Translations under genes and position numbers: made by a program
From: Tetrapyrgos nigripes
Lineage: Eukaryota > Basidiomycota > Agaricomycetes > Agaricales > Campanellaceae
NCBI GenBank assembly: GCA_013368315.1
Contig: JAACJM010000026.1
Coordinates: 1 to 64,000 of the forward strand
DNA: 64,000 bases
Direction: 5' to 3'
Notes under the pieces: model-generated
What the model saw: the letters and a program-made list of their open reading frames with translations, nothing else
What the model was told of the DNA's origin: nothing
Databases searched by the model: none
Part shown: in pieces, positions 20,965-32,300 of the stretch
Layout: every line of letters begins with the position of its first letter
How positions within the stretch are numbered: the stretch's first letter is position 1

Positions 20965-23900
20965 TTGAATACCTCCCCTGCCACGTCGTCAGGAGGAGGA
21001 ACATGGACATATATACCAGTAAAACACAGGCAATACACGAGCCCTATACCCTTTCGTAAGCCACGATCCCTATCTGAATTAAGAATCACGGCAATCACTC
21101 GAAATCAACAGACCCCTTCAATAGAATTGAAAGTTGAATTGATCAGGAAAATAACTGGACGAAAAATCGACGCAACCGCCTTGCTAGACAGTGGAGCGGA
21201 AGGAATCATCATCAACGACGCCTTTGCCCAAAAACATCACCTAAACCGCACTCCCCTAGAAAAACCATTTCCAGTTCGGAATGTCGACGGATTGGAAAAC
21301 GTAATGGGATGGGTAAAACATTACACCGTTCAAAAACTATGAATCTACAACCAAAACCATCAATCTCACCACGAGGAAACCGCCAAGTTTTACATCACAG
21401 ACATAGGAGACCACGATATCATCTTGGGAACCAATTGGTTACGACACCATAATCTGGAAATCGATTGGGCAACATCAGAAATCAACCCGACATGATGCCC
21501 CGACGTTTGTACAACGAAAAAAAGTTCCAATACGAACCAAAGCTAAGTCGAGACCCTATCCTACGAAAACGAAACAACCTGAAATAGTCGATCCCAGAAC
21601 GTACCACCGAGATTACCAAGTAACATTCAGGGACATTGTAGGACCTCATAAAATTACACCACAATCAAAGATAGCCGGACGACGCCGATCACAACAGTCT
21701 AGAAACATCCGACTGCAACGAATCGACTTAGGAGCAGTGCTTACCTCAGAAGATACAACCGGACAATGGGAGGTGCCAGGACAATGGAGTGAACTCGTTA
21801 TGGAATACTTGGATACCCCGAGTGACCCCGACGAAGACCCATCGGAAACCAAGTTAAGTATCCGAGCTGCGTTTTCCAAAGCACGTCGAGGTACTGAAGA
21901 CGAATCCACAAACTCGCCTGCCCCATTAGAGGGGCAGATACCCAAACATTACCACGAATACTTGTCGGTATTCGACAAAAAGACTTCAGAACGCTTACCC
22001 CAACGAAGTGACTGGGATCACGCAATTGAGTTACAAGACGGTTTCCTACCACGCACATGTAAAACATACCCCCTTTCCCCAAACGAACAATCCGAACTCG
22101 ACACCTTCCTGAACGAGAATCTCGAAAAGGGATATATTAAACCATCAAAATCTCCAATGGCAAGTCCCTTCTTCTTCGTTAAAAAAAAGGACGGAAAGCT
22201 ATGTCCCGTACAGGATTACAGAGCACTCAATAAAGGGACTGTGAAGAACGCATATCCACTACCCCTCATCCCAGAACTAATCGACAAACTCAAAAACGCA
22301 TACGTATTCAGCAAAATCGACCTACGGTGGGGATACAACAACATTCGTATCAAAGAGGGGGACGAATGGAAAGCCGCCTTCAAAACCAACCGAGGACTAT
22401 TTGAACCGACGGTCATGTTCTTCGGATTAATGAACTCGCCAGCGACCTTCCAAGCGATGATGAACACTATTTTCAAGGATCTCATTGACCAAGGGAAGAT
22501 CGTCATTTATATGGATGACATTTTAATATTCACCCATGACATAGAAGAACATTGGGAACTGATCCGAACAGTTCTACAACGACTACGGGATAACGACCTG
22601 TACGCCAAACCCGAAAAATGCGTATTCGAAGCAGACAAGGTCGACTTCCTAGGACTGATTGTCTCTCATGACACCTTGGCGATGGATCCGACCAAGGTAG
22701 CAGGGGTAGTTGAATGGCCGACACCCAAAACAGTGAAGGAAGTACAGGCCTTCTTGGGGTTCGGGAACTTCTACAGACACTTCATCAAAGACTTTTCGAA
22801 AATCGCACGACCTCTGTTCGATCTGACGAAGAAGGACAACCAGTGGTACTGGAGTACAGAGGCCGAGAAAGCCTTCCAAGCCCTCAAAACGGCCTTCATG
22901 TCCAAACCTGTTCTATTAATGCTGGATCACACGAAACCATACCGAGTAGAGGTGGACGCATCAGACTACGCAACAGGGGGAATACTTATGCAAACAGGGG
23001 AGGACAACCGATGGCATCCAGTCGCCTACATCTCTAAATCCCTCTCCGAAACCGAACGAAACTACGACATCCATGACAAAGAACTACTGGCAATCATACG
23101 AGCGTTAGAAACATGGAGGCATTATTTGGAAGGAGCACCCCACACTATTGAAATCTTTACAGACCACAGGAACCTGGAATACTTCCAAACTAACCAGAAA
23201 CTTAGTCGACGACAAGCCGATGGGCGCTATTCCTCACACGATTTGAGTTTTCCCTTCTACATAAACCAGGAAGCCTCAACAAAGCTGATCCACTGTCTAG
23301 ACGGCCAGATCATCAAATTGGAACCGAGAACGACAACGCCGACAGGATCCTCCTGGACCCCAGATTCTTCTGAATCCGAGCAACTAGACAAGGAGCAGTA
23401 ACCGCTGTAGGGGACGTAGAACTCCAACGGAGAATCAAGGAATGCCTCAAGAAGGACCTAGAGGTAGTAAGTGCCTTAGATGTCATTCTATGGAACGGAC
23501 CACGTTCGCTGGCGAAGAATCTACAGGAATGGAACTACGAAGATGGAATCATCTTATTCCGAGGGAAGATCTACGTGCCGGCGGACAACGACCTCCGACG
23601 GGATATCATAAAATTACATCATGATTCCTTAGCCGCAGGACACCCTGGATGATACAAAACTTACGAACTAGTCAGCAGAGAATTCTGGTGGCCCGGAATG
23701 TCGGTTTTCGTCAGGGACTACGTAACTGGCTGCGCCAAATGCCAGGCCACGAAAAATAACAATCATCCTACTCGGATTCCCCTAATTCCCACCGAAATCC
23801 CAGAACGTCCTTTTGGAACTATCACTACCGACTTCATCACCGATCTCCCCGAATGTAAAGGGTTCAATGCGATTCACGTCACAATCGACAAGTCAACCAA

Positions 23901-24882
23901 AACGGTCATCATATCACCGTGTACAAAAACGATTGACAGTGATGGTACAGTGAACCTTTTACTCGACAACACTTGGCGACGTTACGGACTATGGGACAAA
24001 ATGATATCCGACCGAGGACCGCAGTTCGCTAGCAAAGTCATGGCCGCAGTCCATGAAAAATTAGGCATAACTTCAGCCCTCAGTACCACTTACCATCCAC
24101 AGACCGACGGAGAATCAGAGCGATACAACCAAGAACTCGAGCAATTCCTACGCATCTTCTGTAACTACCGACAAGAAGACTGGGTAGACTATCTACCTTA
24201 CGCCGAGTTCAGTCACAACACCAGAATCCACTCGGCAACAGGAAAATCCCCATTCGAACTCTTACACGGATATCAACCACGATTCTTTCCATCATTCAAT
24301 CCAACCTCTAACCTACCAACGGTAGAACAACGACTCGAAAACCTCAACCAACTCAGGGACGAACTCAAGGCGAGCCTGACATCAGCTGCTGAGACGATGA
24401 AAACACAGCATGGAAACCATTCCATGTCCTGGACAGGGTACAAGGTCGGAGATAGGGTACTACTCGATGGAAAGAACCTAAAAACGACACGACCAAAAGC
24501 TAAGTTGTCCGATCGTCGTCATGGTCCATTCGAAATCATTGAAGTAATCAGTCAGGTTAACTACAAATTGAAACTACCGACAACCTGGCATATACACCCC
24601 GTCTTTCACGCATCCCTATTAACGCCGTACGTCGAAACGGACGCTCATGGACCAAACTACCCTGAACCCCCTGCAGAGCTATTGGACGCGGACGAAGAAT
24701 ACGATGTCGAGACGATACTAGACTCGAAACCGACCCGGAACAGAAAAGGGACCCAGTACTTTATCAAGTGGTTGGACTACCCCGACTCAGAAAATACTTG
24801 GGTACCCACGTCAAACCTAACCAAGGTAAAAGACATGATCGAAGAATTTCATCAGAAACATCCTCGAGCTTACCGACATTAA
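20965..24882 (+). pseudogene. gypsy I pol: protease, RT, RNase H, integrase, chromodomain
   Basis: The aspartic protease is near 21184 (ALLDSGAEGIIINDAF). The RT at about 22100-22700 carries YPLPLIPELIDKL and the catalytic VIYMDDILIF. RNase H follows (YRVEVDASDYATGGILMQTG, then YDIHDKELLAIIRALETWRH and IEIFTDHRNLEYF). A frameshift occurs just after LSRRQA near 23217. The integrase has its zinc region (HHDSLAAGHPG...CAKCQATKNN), catalytic blocks TTDFITDLPE and SDRGPQFASK, and TTYHPQTDGESERYNQELEQ. The C-terminal chromodomain is VETILDSKPTRNRKGTQYFI to WLDYPDSENTWVP (about 24705-24810). TGA stops at 21340, about 21493 and 23650 all sit at expected Arg codons, and a 1-nt shift lies near 21500. 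From 23698 the integrase frame is open for 394 codons. Confidence 0.9.
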
Positions 24883-25037
24883 CGGCGTTTACTGTCACAA
24901 CCAATGGACAGCAACTTGGCCGCCTTCCATTACCACGGACAAAAACTCGTTAAAAGGCGGCCACATCCAACCCAGAACGACAGAACAAAAGCTCAATCAC
25001 ATCCTATCAGTCTCGACCCTCACACTACACCTCTATC

Positions 25038-25580
25038 ATGTCTACACCCATCGCTATCACAGTCTCGACTACCACCACAACGACGATCGACCCATTAACG
25101 GACAACACCGGACGCTGCAGATACGGTCTACGTTCAGGCCGGCGTTGCAGACTAGACGAGGGACACACGGGGAGGCACAGCGGGTGTAATCAATGCATCT
25201 GGCCAGGACATGAGTCATCAAAATGATGCAGATTAGGGGCGGGACACCAGGCGAGATGCACTACCTATCCATCTAGCCTCCGGACAAATGAACGAAACAA
25301 CTTGGGATGGGGAGATGCAAGCGTATGGGGGGGAAACATTCACTTGAACTACGTCGACGACAACACAGGATGGGGTACTGTCAACAACACCAACGGGTGG
25401 GGTACATGGGAAGGAATCAGATGGGGGGGACGCGAGTCAGATCTAACAGGGTGGGGAACCTTCCCCAACGATTTACCAGAAACCTGGCCGACTATACGAG
25501 GATTGAACAAAAGGATCAGGAAGCAGTGGACGAAGCAGTGGAACAATCGGTTTCCGAGCTCCGGTGAAAGCTCGACCTAG
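25038..25580 (+). pseudogene. gypsy I extra ORF: Cys/His-rich, WG-repeat protein
   Basis: A separate 180-residue frame begins with ATG at 25038, 155 bp after the pol stop, and ends 11 bp before the 3' LTR. It is interrupted once by TGA at 25224-25226 (HESSK-stop-CRLGAGHQ), again consistent with CGA. The N-terminal half is Thr-rich and then Cys/His-rich (CRYGLRSGRRCRLDEGHTGR, then CNQCIWPGHES and CRLGAGHQARC). The C-terminal half has six WG dipeptides at residues 91, 97, 112, 121, 129 and 139 in contexts such as NTGWGTVNN and TNGWGTWEG, and then a basic tail. It is not part of standard gypsy pol. WG/GW repeats are the known Argonaute-binding (AGO hook) motif, so a role in countering RNA silencing is possible but is inference. 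I recognise no family. Confidence 0.6.
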
Positions 25581-25591
25581 AAGGGGGGTAG
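25581..25591 (+). other. gypsy I polypurine tract
   Basis: AAGGGGGGTAG lies immediately before the TGTC start of the 3' LTR, the expected primer site for plus-strand DNA synthesis. Confidence 0.8.
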
Positions 25592-26077
25592 TGTCATGAA
25601 TCGTCTCTCGCCTCCTTCATCTCTTCTTCATTTTCTTCTATTACCTATCTACTTCCCGTCCTCTGTTCTATCACCATCTTCCATAAACCCATAAACACTA
25701 ATTACTTCTCATCATCGTCCATTCCGATCTATGACTCACTTCTCCGTCCCCTTTATCTCCATGGACATTCTCACATATATACTTCTTTACTTGACTCACA
25801 GTCTTATCTCCTCTGATCCCTAGGCTCCATGGACTTTCTCACATATTCATTTCTCTCTTATATATATCGTAGATCTCGTAGCTAGATTCCTTAGTCTGTT
25901 CACTTCGTCTCCACTCCGCTCCTAGTACAGTGCAGTGTCGAGCATAGTCAGCTACTCGCTCTCCTCTCGTCTCTATTATCTCTTTACATCTCCTCTCTCG
26001 TCTCTCATATCGTGTTAATCTATCTTGTTCACTGTGTGACTTGGGTGGCTAATTGCTAAGTGACAACGTTCTTGACA
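25592..26077 (+). repeat. gypsy I 3' LTR
   Basis: 486 bp, matching the 5' LTR except for three transitions that I can see. It is followed by the AACTG target duplication. Confidence 0.95.
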
Positions 26078-26196
26078 AACTGCACCCTGAGTTCTGGGCG
26101 GAACTGTCCATAACAAGCAGCATGTGTTCGTGAATGTCCCCCAGAGACAAGGGCTGCTTGTTATGGACAGTTCCACCCAGAACTCAGGGTGCAGTT
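26078..26196. repeat. 44-bp inverted repeat in the Ngaro RT next to gypsy I
   Basis: The left arm is 26078-26121 (AACTGCACCCTGAGTTCTGG...) and the right arm 26153-26196 is its reverse complement with one mismatch, around a 31-nt loop. The right arm is in the RT coding frame (PPRTQGAVRDV), so the left arm looks like a local inverted duplication. The first five bases of the left arm are also the gypsy I target duplication. Confidence 0.85.
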
Positions 26197-27196
26197 CGTG
26201 ATGTTTCTCTCTACATCTGGATCAGTGGGCAGGCGCTGTCTTCTGCATTGATGAGGACATGTTTGCAGCAGACACCTGCAACATATTTGGCCTAACATCA
26301 GCAGGAGGCTCCTTCGGCAAGCTCACAGATGCAGGGATGGAGATACTTCGTGCAAAGGGTCTAGGTCCCATCACCAAATGGGTAGACGACCATCTTCTGC
26401 TTCGCATTCTTCAGTGGCTTCTAGAACAAGCCAACGCCATCCGCCACATGCTTTGACAGAGGGTTATAGACCCAGAAGGTGTTCAAAACATCAGGGGCAG
26501 ACTCTTCTATACAGGGGAACCACTCCCAAGTGGACGTGCAGAAGAATTTGATGATGATTTCTCCTTTCCACTTACAGACCACTCTTCAGACTCCCCTCGT
26601 TCAGAGGAGGACATGATGTACAGCTACAGCTTTGCAGATATCAATAGAATCTCTGACCGTCTTGGCTACATATGGGAAACTTCTAAGGACATCCAGTTCT
26701 GCGACGCCCCGATCTACTTCAGCTTTGAGTGGAATCTACCAAACATGACTGTCTCCCTTCCCCATGAGAAGCGATGAAAGTACCTATCCACAATCATGGA
26801 CTGGGAAAGCACCATCTCCCATGACCCTGAAGAAGCTTCTAGTCTCCAGGGAAAGCTCCTGCATGTCAGTTATGTACTGCCTGCAGGCAGAGCCTACTTA
26901 TTTGAATTGGAGAAGCTCGTCACAACCCTAGAAGGCGCCCAACCTTACACATGCTACTGATCACCTAAAAACTTGCCAGCTGACCTGTCATGGTGGAAAG
27001 AATGCCTTCAACATCCCATATCCAGACCCATTCCAGGGCCAGCTGAACTTGTTGACCTACATGCCTACTCTGACGCCAGCAGAGGCCATGGCATTGGCAT
27101 ATGTTGCAAGGGCTACTGGAGGGCATACCGACTCCTACTGGGCTGGAAAGGAAACAACAAGCGGGACATTGGCTGGGCAGAAGCAGTCAGTTTCTG
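26083..27196 (+). pseudogene. Ngaro reverse transcriptase and RNase H, part 2
   Basis: RT resumes with PPRTQGAVRDV and then NIFGLTSAGGSFGKLTDAGM. The catalytic box is ITKWVDDHLLLRI (about 26370-26410), the WVDD form seen in DIRS-order RTs. TGA stops at 26455 (IRHML-stop-QRVID), about 26775 (EKR-stop-KYLS) and about 26958 (CY-stop-SPKNL) replace expected Arg codons. An RNase H domain begins at about 27048 (LVDLHAYSDASRGHGIGICC) and continues to DIGWAEAVSF, where gypsy II interrupts it with TTCTG. Confidence 0.82.
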
Positions 27197-27828
27197 TGTT
27201 AAGTCCGGGCGGATCCTAGCGTTAGGAAACACGTCGGACCCGAGCGGAAGTCTTGTTGGAGTTTTTAGAAAAGGATGAAGACGGACCCGGGCGGAACCAG
27301 TAGTCTCTGGAAATGAAGTATAGGGAAGACACGGAATGGAATCCGTTAAGATGGTACTTTGTTGTCTGAAGTCGGATGAAGTTAGGAGACCAGCTAATTC
27401 GATTTTAGACTTAAGCTATCTACTACAAAGTTGCTAGCTTAAGTACTACTTCGGAAACTATCGGAATGAATAGGAGTAAGATAGGAAAGGTTCAGAAATG
27501 AAGGAAAAGCACATGGTGTTATTGGAGATGGATGGAGTACTGCGGAACAAAGTGGAAACAAAGTGGAAACAAAGTGGAACGGATTGGAGATGAAGTGGAA
27601 TAGCTTTGGAGATTAGATACGAGCTATCCGGTAGTTATCCGAAATGAATCACGAGTTCCCGGATGGGATCTGTGTGTGGAGATTAATAGTGGAGCTCGGA
27701 TATGAATCGGAAATGAATGATCGGAAAGTGTTCAGGATGAAAAGGAATGAAGTTCGAAATAAAAGGAAAAGAAGTTCGGAAAAGAATCGGATGCGATCGG
27801 AAAGATGTATAAAAGCATAGATATTACA
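27197..27828 (-). repeat. gypsy II 3' LTR, short form
   Basis: 632 bp, plus strand TGTTAAGTCCGGG...GATATTACA. It has only about three units of the 11-bp GTGGAAACAAA repeat near 27545-27580. The plus strand carries TATAAAAGCATAG near its right end. Confidence 0.95.
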
Positions 27829-27843
27829 GTATCCCCCTCTTAA
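27829..27843 (-). other. gypsy II polypurine tract
   Basis: On the minus strand TTAAGAGGGGGATAC directly precedes the 3' LTR (TGTAATATC). It defines the sense strand of the element as minus. Confidence 0.75.
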
Positions 27844-28064
27844 GCCTCGAGCCCTCGAGAGGCATGGAAATGAATAGTAGTCCGTCGGAATGAAGTTGAA
27901 AGGACAATAGAAAAAAAATAGAAAAGGGGTGGACCCTGGAAAATGAACAATGGAATCGGAAGCGAATGGAAACGATTGGGATTGTGAATGGTTTCTAAAT
28001 TAAGGAATTTGTAACGAAATGAACAGGAAACAATAAGGATGGTCCGTGCACGTATTCGAAAACG

Positions 28065-28072
28065 TATAAAAG
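28065..28072 (+). promoter_or_regulatory. TATA box of the antisense Zn2Cys6 gene
   Basis: TATAAAAG lies 53 bp upstream of the ATG at 28118, inside the element and outside the LTR. It supports an independent plus-strand promoter. Confidence 0.6.
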
Positions 28073-28117
28073 GGAGATGTCCTCAGAAGCAGAGCAAAAC
28101 CAACTTCACCGTTATCA

Positions 28118-29148
28118 ATGTCTTCCACCACTTCCTACGTTCCCCTTGACGTTTCCAAGCTCCTGACGGAGTATATGACCGAATGGACAACGTCCAACGC
28201 AAAACCTCTGGCTCCTGTGCATCCCGAACCTTTGGTGGAGAGAGTGATCGAAGATGGTATGAGGGTGACGGAAAAGCATCGGGTCCGTCAGGAAAACAAG
28301 AATGGTACGTGACTGGTTTTGAATTGGGTTTTCCCCGGATGCTAACGGAATCAACTTTAGCTCGACAAGTATATGAAGCTCTGATGGAGGAATATGAGGC
28401 TGCGGAGGAGTTGATGGAGTTGTGGTTGGAGCAGCGGAAAGACGCGGAAAAGGCGAAGAAGGAAGAATTGGAGGCTGAGGAGAGGAAACGGCTGGAGGAA
28501 TGGGTAAGGAAGGAGAAGGAACGAACGGAACGGACGGAACGGGGTCCAGAGGTGGAGATGGAGCATTCCGATGCGGGCCCGTCGGAGAAGGCGAAAGGGA
28601 AGAGAAAAGCGAATTCCGGACCGAGTAGTCCTCGTGCGGCTCGGAGGCGACGTAGGGACGAGGGATCTGGGGATGAAGACTTGGAGAGTGAGGAAGAGGT
28701 TGAGGTGGAGAAGGGAGAGGCATATGCCAAGGTACGTTTGTTTTTTCCGTTTTTTCTTTACCTTCAGATTTTGATCTTGATTTTATAGCGGTGTTCCCGG
28801 TGTACCCGACTCAGTTTGGAGTGCACATCCCAAGGCAACGGGAAACGTGCTTGCGAGTCCTGCGCGGCATCACGCGTGGGTTGTAGCTTCACCGGTCGGA
28901 AAGCCGTCCTTCCCGACGTCTCTACCCTTTGTGCCATACAGTTGGCCCAACTCCGTCGCATCATCCATATAGGGAATGTTCTGGAAGCGATGGCGGAATC
29001 GTCGAACATCCCGCTTCCCAAAATGGAGGATGAGGAGTGGACGGGAATGGAGGCAAGGTTGCTGGACATGCCGGATTCGCTCGGAAAGCCGAAGAAGAAA
29101 GGAAAAGGGAAGAAACCGAGATCAAAGGCAGTGGTAGAGGAAGATTGA
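28118..29148 (+). CDS. spliced antisense gene in gypsy II: coiled-coil Zn2Cys6 protein
   Basis: Exons 28118-28304, 28361-28731 and 28789-29148 join to an open frame of 305 residues; both introns (56 and 57 nt) are GT-AG and the first has a GCTAAC branch site. Residues about 64-115 form a charged coiled coil (ALMEEYEAAEELMELWLEQR). A basic and acidic linker follows, with possible nuclear signals (KAKGKRK, RAARRRRR). Then comes RCSRCTRLSLECTSQGNG...ACESCAASRVGCSF, spacing C-X2-C-X6-C-X9-C-X2-C-X6-C (Cys 188, 191, 198, 208, 211, 218), a full Zn2Cys6 pattern. The tail is lysine-rich. The gene sits between the pol end (29365) and the 3' LTR, convergent with pol, and its introns could survive retrotransposition because they are antisense. 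DNA binding is inferred from the cluster alone; the position of the cluster after a coiled coil is unlike usual fungal regulators. Confidence 0.75.
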
Positions 29149-29364
29149 GGAAAGGGACGGATGCGCGCCGGACGCGATGGACACGAACAATTGTATATAG
29201 ATTTTTTGTAATGGATACTCGACCGGACCCGGATGGGCAAAAAAATTTTCTTGGAACAAATTTCGAGTGAAGTTAAGATGCGATCGGAAAAATGAGAAAA
29301 TATAGAATAAATTGAAATTAGTGAAGAGCGCTGGAAGGGACAGTAAATGTCGGAATGATAAGGA

Positions 29365-32300
29365 TTAAGATGAAATTGGAAGAGGACCCGGTTTGTTCAG
29401 ATTTTTCTGATGATACTCGTCTATAGCTTCTTCGGCTATTAGCTCATCTGCGGGAAGCCAGGAAAATTCTTCGTCGGTGCCTTCGTAACCAGACCACTGT
29501 ACCAAATATAATAGAGGACATTTCTGACGGCGCCGATCGATTTTCGAGTCTAAGATTTCAGTGATTTCATATTCAAGTTCACCTTCAATCTCAACCAGAG
29601 CGGGCGGATCTGGGATACGATTCGGAATCGTATTTGGGACAGCGGGTTCTAGTTGGGACACATGGAAAACAGGGTGGATTCCACGGAGATAGTCAGGGAG
29701 TTTTATGGCATAGGAAAGAGAGCTGGGGTGAGAGAGAACTTTGAATGGACCAAGGAATTTCTCGGAGAACTTTGGAGTGGGTCTTGTAGTTTTTATGTGT
29801 TTTGCGGACACAAAAACCTCGGAACCGATAGGGATTTCTGGTAAATCTAGACGGCGTTTGTCGGCCTGTACTTTGTAACGTTTCTGAGCTTCCCAAATCT
29901 CATCCCGAAGGAAGCCGTGAAGTTCCTCGAGATTGACAACGAAATGTCGGGCGCGCTCGGAAGCGAGATTGTAGTCAGGATGAACCGTTAAGTTTGGGTG
30001 AAACCCTTTATTTGCGAAGAAGGGTGTGATTCCGGTGGAAGCGTTTGGAGCGTTGTTGTAAGCGAACTCAGCGATGGGGAGTAGGGAAGACCAATTATCC
30101 TGTTGGTAAGAACAATAGATTCGGATGTACTGCTCGAGTGTCTGATTGGTGCGCTCGGTTTGTCCGTCGGCTTCCGGGTGATAACCCGAAGTGAAATGAA
30201 GTTCCATATTCAAAGCTTTTCCTAAAGATCGGAAAAAATGGGAAACGAATTCGGAACCGCGGTCGGAAGTGACATGGTTAGGAACACCATGCTTAGAAAA
30301 AACATGAATAACGAATAATTCCGCGAGCTGTTCCGATGTAATGGTATCATGAGTCGGAATGAAGATTCCTTGTTTGGATGTGCGGTCCACAATTACCAGG
30401 ATTGCTGTGTATCCGTTAGAATCCGGTAGTTGTTCGATAAAATCCATGGAAATCGAGTCCCATGGACGGACCGGCACGGGAAGTGGTTTTAGGAGACCAT
30501 AAGGTCGATGTCGACGAGGCTTGTTACGACCACAAACCGTACAGGACGCGACATAATCCCGAACGAATTCTCGGACCTTTGGCCAGGTATAGTGGCGTCG
30601 GATAAGGTCAAGTGTCCGGTTTTGTCCGAAGTGTCCTGCTAGGGAATGGTCGTGGTGTTGTCGCAAAACTTGAAGTCTAAGGTCGGAAACACCAGGAACG
30701 AATATCCTATCGTCCAAGCGTAATAACCCGGAATCATCGAGCTTCCATTGGGATGATAAGGAATCCTTAGCTAGTTTGAGACCGGCTTGTGATTCCAGAT
30801 CGGAAGTGTAGGATTCTCGGATTGTGGAATGGAGTTTCTCGATATCCATGATAATGGATGCACGGAGTGCGGGTCCTTCGAGGAAAGAGGCTCGGAGCGA
30901 TTCGGAAAGTTGTTCTTGGGTGAAGACTGGGCGGAAATTCTGCGGATTAACCTTGGCATAGTCGCTATCCCCCTCTTTTGGGTAGACGTCCCATCGTCTA
31001 GTGAGTGAGTCAGGTTTTGCACCTAATTTACCCGGTCGGAACCGGATAATGAGATTGAAGGCGGAAAGATACTCAGACCATCGGACTTGTCGTCGTGTTA
31101 GAATTTTGGTGGTTGAAAAATATTCCAAATTCTTGTGATCGGTAACGACATCAATAGGGGATCCAGAGCCTTCCAAATAATGTCGCCAGATTCGGAAAGC
31201 TTCAAAAATGGCAAGCAATTCCTTGTCGTGAACATCGTAATTGAGTTCAGCGGATTGTAAGGTGCGTGAATGGAATGCAATGGGATGAATCTCTCCGGAA
31301 TCGTACTGGAGAGAGAGGATTGCGGCGATAGCGTAGTCGGAAGCGTCAGTTTCGACGATGATCTTTTGGTTCAGAACCCAATGACCAAGGATCGGAGCAG
31401 AAGTAAAAGCGTGCTTAAGGTAATCGAAAGATTCCTGGCATGCCTGCGTCCATTTCCACTGGATAGCTTTTCAGGTGAGACGGGTTAAGGGTACGACAAT
31501 ATCCGAATAATTGAAGATGAAGCGTCTGTAAAAATTACAGAAGCCTAGGAAAGATTGTATATCCTGGACCTTCCGAGGAACGGGCCATTCCAAGATAGTT
31601 CAGATTTTGGAAGGATCCATCGTTAACCCTTCAGGGGAGAGAATGTAACCTAGATACTCCACGGTATCAACGGAAAAGAAACATTTTTCGGGATTGACAA
31701 AGAGTCCGTGCTCTCGGAGCCGACGGAATACTTCGCGAACATGCTTCTGATGGTCTTCCTCATTATCGGAATAGATCAGGACGTCGTCGAGATAAACGAT
31801 GACGGTGACGTCGAGGAGATCCTTGAGGATGTCGTTGATAAATCGCTGAAAGGTGGCGGGAGCATTGCTAAGACCAAAAGGCATCACTTTCCATTCGAAG
31901 GATCCGTAGCGGGTCCGGAAAGCGGTTTTCCATTCATCCCCCTCGGCGATGCGGACCAAGTGGTAAGCGTGACGGAGATCCAACTTGGTATAAATTTTCG
32001 CGCGCCGGGGAGTGTCTAAAAGCTCGGAAATAAGTGGAAGCGGATACCTATCCTTCTTCGTGATGGCATTGAGGCCACGGAAGTCAACGCAAAGCCAAAG
32101 CTCTCCGTTTTTCTTCTTCACAAAGAGGACCGGAGCCGCAAAGGGCGAGGATGAAGGTTTAATAAAACCTATAGTCAGATGTTTGTCGATAAATTTTCGT
32201 AATTCTCCTAATTCCCTGTCGGATACCGGATAAATCCGGGCAATCAGCGGAGCCGCACCTTCGACAAGGTCAATTTTGAGGTCGTAGGGGCGATGCGGAG

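Larger units (their letters stand above)
18297..26077 (+). mobile_element. gypsy I: full-length chromodomain Ty3/gypsy element
   Basis: The element is 7,781 bp with two 486-bp LTRs (18297-18782, 25592-26077) flanked by AACTG on both sides (18292-18296 and 26078-26082). I see three transitions between the LTRs, so insertion was fairly recent. The internal order is gag with zinc knuckle, protease, RT, RNase H, integrase, chromodomain, then an extra WG-repeat frame, then a polypurine tract and the 3' LTR. It lies in the same orientation as the Ngaro host. All main frames carry premature stops. Confidence 0.95.

Noticed and set aside
28083..28730. Minus-strand frames of about 200 residues opposite the Zn2Cys6 gene
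   Set aside because: Ser/Pro-rich shadows of the coiled-coil exon; the plus strand has splice sites, a TATA box and the Cys pattern.
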